Source: a virus. Taken from it: a stretch of DNA of 21,186 bases. The stretch lies in the IMG/VR virus record IMGVR_UViG_3300012006_000039, positions 1 to 21,186 of that record. One strand, 5' to 3'. Position numbers and translations under genes: made by a program. The notes beneath the pieces were generated by a model, which ran no database searches, was not told where the DNA came from, and was given only the letters and a program-made list of their open reading frames with translations. Positions within the stretch are counted from its first letter, which is position 1; every line of letters begins with the position of its first letter. This document shows, piece by piece, positions 17,223 to 21,186 of this stretch.

Positions 17223-17759
17223 TGGAGCTGCCACGCTCATTGAAAATTCTGCTGCTGCTTCTAATGCAGCCTTCATTCTTAATTTAGGATTCTTTTGGTG
17301 TTTAGTGGCGTGTAATGCTCCAAGGGCAAACATTCCGCCTGATCCCTCTGCCATATAATTAACTATATTCTCACCAACATGGAAGTCTTCATCTATAGTA
17401 AAGATTCTACCTTGAAGACCTACTATAAAGATTCCGCCCTCATCTTCTTGTCCCGCCTGAGAAACGCTTCCAAATCCTTCTGCTCTAAATGCATCTTTAA
17501 CTGAGTCAATGAATTTAGTCCTCATAAATTTATCTAGCCCACTATTTGTTTTAGTTGGAGTGTAAACTGGAGGCTTCCAAGAATATTGCAAAATTTGTCC
17601 CATACGAAATGAATCTGTAAATGCAACAGCATATTGCCCAATTTTAAAACATTTAGGCTCTTTTCTAGAAATAATCCATCCACTTTTTTCATCTGATGCG
17701 GCATGATCGGAACCCATGTAAACAATACCATTTTGGGCAATAGCTACTATACAAGTCAT
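17202..17759 (-). CDS. Proteasome-beta/HslV-like Ntn hydrolase
   Basis: 185 residues. After Met removal the N-terminus is Thr1 (TCIVAIAQNGIVYMGSD), with Asp17 in 'GSD', lysines at 32 and 35 near the expected Lys33, and a later 'MAEGSGGMFALGAL' block like the 'GSG...A.GAL' region of proteasome beta subunits and HslV. It is probably a self-compartmentalising threonine peptidase or a related Ntn amidohydrolase. No propeptide is present and no alpha subunit or unfoldase is in the window. Could act on virion proteins or modify host turnover (inference). Leaderless: ATG is 6 nt after TATACT. Confidence 0.8.
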   Translation of the reverse strand: MTCIVAIAQNGIVYMGSDHAASDEKSGWIISRKEPKCFKIGQYAVAFTDSFRMGQILQYSWKPPVYTPTKTNSGLDKFMRTKFIDSVKDAFRAEGFGSVSQAGQEDEGGIFIVGLQGRIFTIDEDFHVGENIVNYMAEGSGGMFALGALHATKHQKNPKLRMKAALEAAAEFSMSVAAPFTYIQV

Positions 17760-17765
17760 ATTATA

Positions 17766-17794
17766 AGTATACTAAATATAAATTCGAAGGTCTA
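17766..17794 (-). promoter_or_regulatory. Leaderless sigma-A promoter of the proteasome-like gene
   Basis: Minus strand TAGACC (17794-17789), 17 bp, TATACT (17771-17766), 6 nt, ATG (17759). The intervening 6 nt happen to read TATAAT, but that would leave no room for a start before the ATG. Confidence 0.65.
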
Positions 17795-18106
17795 GTCGTC
17801 GTGTGTGTGTAATTCTAAATCAATTAATGATAACTTAATCAGGCTTTCCTCAAGCTCAGCTTTTACACTAATTAATTCCTGTATAGCGTTGTAATACTTC
17901 TCACGCCACTCATTTAAGTCTTTTTCTAATTGATACAGCTTAATCTGAAGATCTTTTAACTCTATTTTAAGAGCATCTTGTTCCCGCTCAGTTTTACGGA
18001 TCTTTTCTCTTTTTGCTTCTATTCTGCCAACTACTAATGCCGTGCCTATTCCACTAACTGCGGAGGCAGAAATAACAACTACAATATAATTAGCATCTAA
18101 TGGCAT
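17792..18106 (-). CDS. Membrane-anchored coiled-coil protein (104 aa)
   Basis: A hydrophobic N-terminal segment (residues 7-26, YIVVVISASAVSGIGTALVV) followed by a long heptad coiled coil (about 30-95: 'QDALKIELKDLQIKLYQLEKD') and a His/Asp tail. Topology fits an inner-membrane anchor with a soluble coiled coil, as in spanin- or holin-accessory proteins, but no lysis motif is visible. A TATAAT box lies 8 nt before its ATG. Confidence 0.7.
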   Translation of the reverse strand: MPLDANYIVVVISASAVSGIGTALVVGRIEAKREKIRKTEREQDALKIELKDLQIKLYQLEKDLNEWREKYYNAIQELISVKAELEESLIKLSLIDLELHTHDD

Positions 18107-18114
18107 AATACTTA

Positions 18115-18120
18115 ATTATA
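18115..18120 (-). promoter_or_regulatory. Possible near-leaderless -10 box
   Basis: TATAAT on the minus strand (18120-18115), 8 nt before ATG 18106. No good -35 box. The leader would be absent or about 2 nt. Confidence 0.4.
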
Positions 18121-18134
18121 CCGTGAAATGAATA

Positions 18135-18371
18135 TTAAACTAATAGTTCAGATGCGGCAATATCATTGCCAATATATCTCTTTTTTAATATAACTTCTCT
18201 AACAAAATCTGGGCCAAACTGTCTTCCAGCCAAAATAATAACCCATCGCGGCTCTAACTTTGTTGTTACGCATGTCTCACACATTAATAAGTTAATTGCA
18301 AGCAAAGATGACTTTCTGACATTTAATTTGTTCTTACTCTTATTGCATGAATAGCATAATATTTTTTCCAT
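18135..18371 (-). CDS. Zinc-ribbon conserved phage protein (78 aa)
   Basis: Residues C6-x2-C9 and C31-x2-C34 ('LCYSCNKSKNKLNVRKS', 'LLMCETCVTTKLEPRW') form a four-cysteine zinc ribbon, followed by the well-kept block 'EPRWVIILAGRQFGPDFVRE' and 'YIGNDIAASELL'. This arrangement is common in small actinobacteriophage proteins with no assigned role. Coupled by TAATG to the preceding gene. Confidence 0.8.
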   Translation of the reverse strand: MEKILCYSCNKSKNKLNVRKSSLLAINLLMCETCVTTKLEPRWVIILAGRQFGPDFVREVILKKRYIGNDIAASELLV

Positions 18372-18601
18372 TAATTTTCTTCCTCAACATGTTGGAATAC
18401 TATCTCGTCTATGATAGCAAACTCATCGTTTTCGATAAGTTCTTCGTACTCAATATCTTCTTTTTTGTATTTTACAACTGATGCATATGCACCCATTTGT
18501 TCTACCGTTCCATATACCTTTAAGTCATGTAGGTAGACTATATTAATTACTTCATAGTACTCTTTCACTTGGGACACCAACCAGTTCGCATCTTGTACCA
18601 T
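18371..18601 (-). CDS. Conserved hypothetical protein (up to 76 aa)
   Basis: The core 'VYLHDLKVYGTVEQMGAYASV' followed by 'EYEELIENDEF' looks like a small beta-rich module, with SH3/KOW character, found in actinobacterial phages. The start is uncertain: ATG 18601 lies 50 nt inside the preceding gene, whereas GTG 18568 gives a 17-nt overlap and a 65-residue product that fits the module better. No strong binding site at either. Acidic C-terminus. Confidence 0.65.
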   Translation of the reverse strand: MVQDANWLVSQVKEYYEVINIVYLHDLKVYGTVEQMGAYASVVKYKKEDIEYEELIENDEFAIIDEIVFQHVEEEN

Positions 18602-18860
18602 AGGATTCGATCAACTTTTTGACCTTCCCAACATAATCTATTACACGCTCTTTGGAAGATCCATCGAACTGCATAAAATTGTCTTCATAAAGCTTAATGC
18701 CAATAAAGTCTGGGTACATTGCTACATCCATTAAAAGAAGTACTGGCTGTGGAATTTCACGAACTCTTTTAGCCATTTCTGGTGTATAGAAAACTGGCTT
18801 AGCTGGTTCGCCTGTCCATTGATTAATACCATATTTGAAATGGTTTTTATCAGATGCCAT
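18552..18860 (-). CDS. Conserved hypothetical phage protein (102 aa)
   Basis: 102 residues starting MASDKNHFKYGINQWTGEPA after GGAAGAAAA, overlapping the WhiB gene by 11 nt. Segments 'YPDFIGIKLYEDNFMQF' and 'VIDYVGKVKKLIESYGTRCE' suggest an alpha/beta fold. Recurrent in actinobacteriophages downstream of WhiB-like genes as far as I recall; function unknown. Confidence 0.75.
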   Translation of the reverse strand: MASDKNHFKYGINQWTGEPAKPVFYTPEMAKRVREIPQPVLLLMDVAMYPDFIGIKLYEDNFMQFDGSSKERVIDYVGKVKKLIESYGTRCELVGVPSERVL

Positions 18861-19161
18861 TTTTCTTCCTTATCTTCTTCCATATCTCTGGTGTCTTATG
18901 CATATTTCTTGTTTTATCAATTGAGCCTGCGCTAAGATATATTCCGCCTCTTACTCCATATTCGTCTTTTTCAACTCCGTCTTCATAACATACTTTAGAT
19001 ACTGGACAACTTAAACATGCTTCATCAATATTTTTAGCAATGTTTACATCTGCTTCATACTTATCATAGAATAGATTAGTGTCCATTCCACGACAAATTG
19101 CTAAATGATACCAATCAAAATCGTCTGAATCTATTCCTAAATCATTTAAAATGTTTGACAT
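18850..19161 (-). CDS. whiB: WhiB-family iron-sulfur regulator
   Basis: Started at ATG 19161 (103 residues), 20 nt inside the preceding gene; upstream in-frame codons to 19215 give an unlikely N-terminal extension. The four cluster cysteines are C23 ('AICRGMD'), C49 and C52 ('ACLSCP') and C58 ('KVCYEDG'), spaced C-x25-C-x2-C-x5-C, followed by the G-V-R-G-G-I turn (69-74) matching the family GVWGG and a basic C-terminal helix (WKKIRKK) for DNA contact. WhiB proteins bind sigma-A and redirect promoters; phage versions can repress host whiB genes. It could act on promoters in this window (inference). Confidence 0.92.
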   Translation of the reverse strand: MSNILNDLGIDSDDFDWYHLAICRGMDTNLFYDKYEADVNIAKNIDEACLSCPVSKVCYEDGVEKDEYGVRGGIYLSAGSIDKTRNMHKTPEIWKKIRKKNGI

Positions 19162-19375
19162 ATTTAGCTGGCAGCTTCCAAACCCCTTGTTCATTGACAG
19201 ATATTCTATCTGCAATTCCCCAGGAATCTTTTCTAAACATTCCCTTTACGCTACTGAATCCGCCACTATCTTTTTTCCAAATCATTAAATCGTAATTATC
19301 CCAATATGATTCTTGACTTTTAGTTTTAGATCTTTCTATAAAGATCTCTACACCTTTGAGTGTAAGATGAAGCAT
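19142..19375 (-). CDS. Conserved hypothetical phage protein (77 aa)
   Basis: 77 residues starting MLHLTLKGVEIFIERSKTKS with TAGGGAAAA as binding site. The blocks 'YDLMIWKKDSGGFSSVKGMF' and 'WGIADRISVNEQGVWKLP' are familiar from an uncharacterised actinobacteriophage family, probably a small beta-rich fold. First protein gene behind tRNA-Asn and just before whiB. Confidence 0.75.
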   Translation of the reverse strand: MLHLTLKGVEIFIERSKTKSQESYWDNYDLMIWKKDSGGFSSVKGMFRKDSWGIADRISVNEQGVWKLPAKYVKHFK

Positions 19376-19411
19376 TTTTTCCCTATCTAGTAAGTCCGCC
19401 TAGATTTATTG

Positions 19412-19484
19412 CTGGCCCACTAGGATTCGAACCTAGGACCTAGAAGTTAACAGCTTCCCGCTCTGCCTGCTGAGCTATGGGCCA
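19412..19484 (-). tRNA. tRNA-Asn (GTT)
   Basis: A 73-nt cloverleaf on the minus strand. Acceptor TGGCCCA/TGGGCCA, D arm GCTC/GAGC, anticodon stem GGAAG/CTTCT (one G-U) with loop CTGTTAA, anticodon GTT; T arm CTAGG/CCTAG with TTCGAAT; discriminator G73, as in tRNA-Asn. CCA is not encoded. It has its own consensus promoter and heads the operon containing whiB. Confidence 0.93.
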
Positions 19485-19511
19485 AAGCAGAAACCGTAGT
19501 CTCTATGTATT

Positions 19512-19541
19512 ATTATACAGTAAAAACTACGGCTCTGTCAA
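19512..19541 (-). promoter_or_regulatory. Consensus sigma-A promoter of tRNA-Asn/whiB operon
   Basis: Minus strand TTGACA (19541-19536), 18 bp, TATAAT (19517-19512), both boxes perfect. Transcription would start about 20 nt before the tRNA, whose processing would leave the downstream mRNA beginning near 19411. Confidence 0.85.
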
Positions 19542-19547
19542 TGATTT

Positions 19548-19661
19548 TTATTTAGTCCAGAATGTACCAGCGCCTTTAGCTTTCCCCTGCTCTTTAAATT
19601 TAATTGCTCTACGAGCAGCAGCCTGCATTCCTGCTGTTGGTTTATATCCTTCTTTTGCCAA
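19548..19661 (-). CDS. Truncated 'GYKPTAGM' domain protein (37 aa)
   Basis: Started at TTG 19661, 1 nt after the previous stop and with GGGAGAAG as binding site; longer in-frame starts lie within the previous gene. The product MAKEGYKPTAGMQAAARRAI... is 37 residues and basic. The G-Y-K-P-T-x-G-M-x-x-A-A-R-R motif is one I associate with the start of longer phage proteins, so this may be a shortened relic or a minimal form. Confidence 0.55.
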   Translation of the reverse strand: MAKEGYKPTAGMQAAARRAIKFKEQGKAKGAGTFWTK

Positions 19662-19662
19662 T

Positions 19663-19806
19663 TTACTTCTCCCGAATTTTAATAATATTGACACTTTTAA
19701 TTTCGTCATCAATATTAAATATATCTCCAACGTAATCCTTTGCATCAGCTTCATTAAATGCTTCTACTTCAATTTCTACATCTAATTTAACCCGATAAGT
19801 GTTCAT
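19663..19806 (-). CDS. Leaderless hypothetical microprotein (47 aa)
   Basis: A 47-residue acidic alpha/beta peptide starting MNTYRVKLDVEIEVEAFNEA ('strand, then AFNEADAKDYV helix, then strand'), like other small phage proteins with this strand-helix-strand order, including the one at 246-392. Its ATG is exactly 6 nt after TATACT, so it should be leaderless. Confidence 0.6.
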   Translation of the reverse strand: MNTYRVKLDVEIEVEAFNEADAKDYVGDIFNIDDEIKSVNIIKIREK

Positions 19807-19812
19807 AATACT

Positions 19813-19818
19813 AGTATA
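19813..19818 (-). promoter_or_regulatory. Leaderless -10 box
   Basis: TATACT on the minus strand (19818-19813), 6 nt before ATG 19806. The -35 region lies in the last codons of the preceding gene and is weak (GACCCA at 17 bp). Confidence 0.5.
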
Positions 19819-19823
19819 CCATT

Positions 19824-20153
19824 TTAGTTATAATTTGGGTCATCTTCTGGTTTTCCAGCTGCTTTAGCTGCGGCATCAGCTGCCTGACGTTCTTCTACTT
19901 TAACATCTGCTACAGTTTTTGCGCCCTTATCTACAGTTGAAAATGCTGCATTAATTTCATCAAGCGTAAGCTTCCCATCATCCATAAATGCACGAGCTAA
20001 TTTTTCAATAACTGCTGCTACTGCTGTAAGCCCAGCAACCATCATTGCCTTTGCTACTGATATGCCAGCTACTGCACCAGCACCAATAACTCCTAAACCA
20101 GATGCTGCAAATACTGCAACAATACGCATTAAAACATTATTTAAACTTTTCAT
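19824..20153 (-). CDS. Small membrane protein, holin candidate (109 aa)
   Basis: 109 residues. The N-terminal half holds two adjacent hydrophobic Ala/Gly-rich segments (about 9-30 and 34-49), then a D-D-G-K-L-T-L-D-E-I loop resembling half of an EF-hand, and a charged Ala-rich tail. Two transmembrane segments followed by a polar tail fit a holin or holin-like protein. Coupled by TAATG to another two-segment membrane protein, which strengthens that reading. No endolysin is in view, so lysis is an inference. Confidence 0.6.
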   Translation of the reverse strand: MKSLNNVLMRIVAVFAASGLGVIGAGAVAGISVAKAMMVAGLTAVAAVIEKLARAFMDDGKLTLDEINAAFSTVDKGAKTVADVKVEERQAADAAAKAAGKPEDDPNYN

Positions 20154-20326
20154 TATTCCTCATTTCTATTTCTAATAGGATATGTTACTGCCCATGCAAT
20201 TAATGTGCATACAATTGCATACCCAACTATTGTCTTTGCTGATCCATCTAACACTACCCAGGCAATAAACATACCTAGAAGTGTCCAAAGTTGATCAATC
20301 ATATCTTGAATTATTTTCTTTATCAT
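20153..20326 (-). CDS. Two-segment membrane protein, holin candidate (57 aa)
   Basis: A 57-residue ORF starting MIKKIIQDMIDQLWTLLGMF, not long enough for most gene finders. Two hydrophobic segments (about 12-27 and 32-49) are separated by the short turn DGSAKT, with a basic, polar C-terminus (IRNRNEE). Its start overlaps the preceding stop (ATGA) and its stop overlaps the next start (TAATG), so translation is coupled through the whole group. Typical of small class II-like phage holins. Confidence 0.65.
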   Translation of the reverse strand: MIKKIIQDMIDQLWTLLGMFIAWVVLDGSAKTIVGYAIVCTLIAWAVTYPIRNRNEE

Positions 20327-21186
20327 GGTCTTCTTCTCCTTATTCCCTTGGAATCGCCAGAGGCTCCTCCGCCACCTGACCCACCAGAATTGCTTCCGCC
20401 TGAACGTGAGCCCCCTGTTGATCCTCCAGTGGTTCCTGCAGCAGCACCTACAGCATTTAATGCTGCACCTGTTGCAACTACTGTTGCAACAACCATTTCA
20501 GTTGCTTCTTTTCTTTCCGATGGAGTCATATCTGCTCCAATACTTCCAAGTGCTGCTATTGCTGCTCCTGGATCATTAAATAGCTCTTGTGCAAATGCTG
20601 CTGGGTCTGATACTAATTCTACTTGAACTGCAACTTCTGCAGTAATTACAACAGCATCTCCATTTTCAGATGTACGAACATCTACTGGTGTTTCTGATGG
20701 TAAATCTGATAACTTAATTCCTGCATCTGCAATTTGTTCTGTTGTAAGATTTTGTCCTTCTTGCACTGACTGGATTAATGCGTTTGCAACAATTCCTTTT
20801 TCTGCTGTAGACATATTTCCATCACTAGAAACTAATGCAACAATTGCCGCAACATCTGCTGTAGAAACTTTACCATCTGATGCAAGCGCTTCAAGTACTG
20901 CTTTTTGATCTGATGTAGAAACTTTTCCATCTGCTGCTAATGCTTCAATTAATTTATTAGTTTCTTTTGCATCAACTTTGCCATCTGCCGCCATTACATC
21001 TGCAATTTTTGAGATTTCCTTTGAATCTATTTTACCATCAGACAATGCATCTGTTACTGTATTATCTACAGCTTCTGGTGCACCCTTGTCTATTGCGGCC
21101 TGCTCTGCTGCTGCGGCTTCTGCGGCTGCGGCTTCTTCTGCAGCTGCTTGATCTGCTGCGGCCTGTTCTGCTGCTGCGGCTTCTGC
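20323..21186 (-). CDS. Repeat protein with DGK helical repeats, 5' end beyond window
   Basis: The frame stays open to the right edge, so the N-terminus is missing; TTG 21045 is only an internal codon. In-window order: an Ala/Glu/Gln-rich coiled coil (21076-21186), five 18-residue repeats of the form A-D-G-K-V-S/D-x-x-E/D-x-x-x-x-L-x-A-L-A (about 20784-21048), a linker, a segment 'DPAAFAQELFNDPGAAIAAL', and a Gly/Ser-rich tail ending in GIRRRRP. The D-G-K/N-x-S/D-x-x-E spacing recalls single EF-hand-like turns. It may be a virion or surface-associated protein; I cannot name a family. First gene of the unit with the two holin candidates. Confidence 0.75.
   Translation of the reverse strand, partial: AEAAAAEQAAADQAAAEEAAAAEAAAAEQAAIDKGAPEAVDNTVTDALSDGKIDSKEISKIADVMAADGKVDAKETNKLIEALAADGKVSTSDQKAVLEALASDGKVSTADVAAIVALVSSDGNMSTAEKGIVANALIQSVQEGQNLTTEQIADAGIKLSDLPSETPVDVRTSENGDAVVITAEVAVQVELVSDPAAFAQELFNDPGAAIAALGSIGADMTPSERKEATEMVVATVVATGAALNAVGAAAGTTGGSTGGSRSGGSNSGGSGGGGASGDSKGIRRRRP

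Noticed and set aside
20291-20626. + strand ORF opposite the DGK-repeat protein
   Set aside because: Antisense of a Gly/Ser/Ala-rich region, Pro-rich product, no start signal.

Overview
This AT-rich window looks like part of a bacteriophage genome (or a closely related mobile element) infecting an actinobacterium. Evidence for an actinobacterial host is a WhiB-family Fe-S protein, a miniature protein with the Lsr2-type RGR DNA-binding motif, a proteasome-beta-like Ntn hydrolase, many apparently leaderless genes, and CRP/GlxR-type TGTGA-N6-TCACA palindromes. Evidence for a phage is the dense packing of tiny genes with 1-4 nt stop/start overlaps, the Gp88, DUF932 and Api92-like families, two isolated tRNA genes, a phage-type GroES and thioredoxin, and a candidate holin pair. 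A freshwater AT-rich actinobacterial host is my inference. No terminase, capsid, polymerase or integrase gene is visible.

Layout: positions 1-9770 are transcribed rightward and 10235-21186 leftward. The two arms converge on a 464-nt non-coding gap (9771-10234) holding a terminator, two exact TTATCCACA DnaA-box-like sequences, three copies of the palindrome TGTCGACA and a set of 10-bp phased repeats.

The rightward arm is split into short operons. Nine promoters share one architecture: a TGTCAG box, exactly 11 bp, then a TATAAT-like -10 box, mostly without a good -35 box. In seven cases the downstream gene has a long leader with a GAAAGG-type ribosome binding site. Several are preceded by TGTGA-N6-TCACA palindromes, GC hairpins and TTACGA or TTATCCACA elements. 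The products are mostly small unknown proteins, plus Gp88, DUF932, Api92-like and DUF7455-like proteins, tRNA-Asp and an Lsr2-like mini-protein.

The leftward arm uses ordinary sigma-A-type promoters (TTGACA-like, 17-18 bp, TATAAT-like). At least six sit exactly 6 nt before a start codon, which implies leaderless mRNAs. From right to left it carries: a repeat-containing protein running off the window edge; two small membrane proteins (holin candidates); tRNA-Asn with a WhiB-containing operon; zinc-ribbon and coiled-coil proteins; a proteasome-like hydrolase; a secreted subtilisin-like protease; thioredoxin; a large secreted Ala/Thr-rich protein with internal repeats; several disordered or basic small proteins; GroES; a PD-(D/E)XK nuclease candidate; and a run of microproteins ending in a zinc-finger gene at 10235.

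The most unusual content is regulatory: a repeated phage promoter cassette apparently wired to a host-type CRP site on one arm, against leaderless sigma-A promoters on the other.
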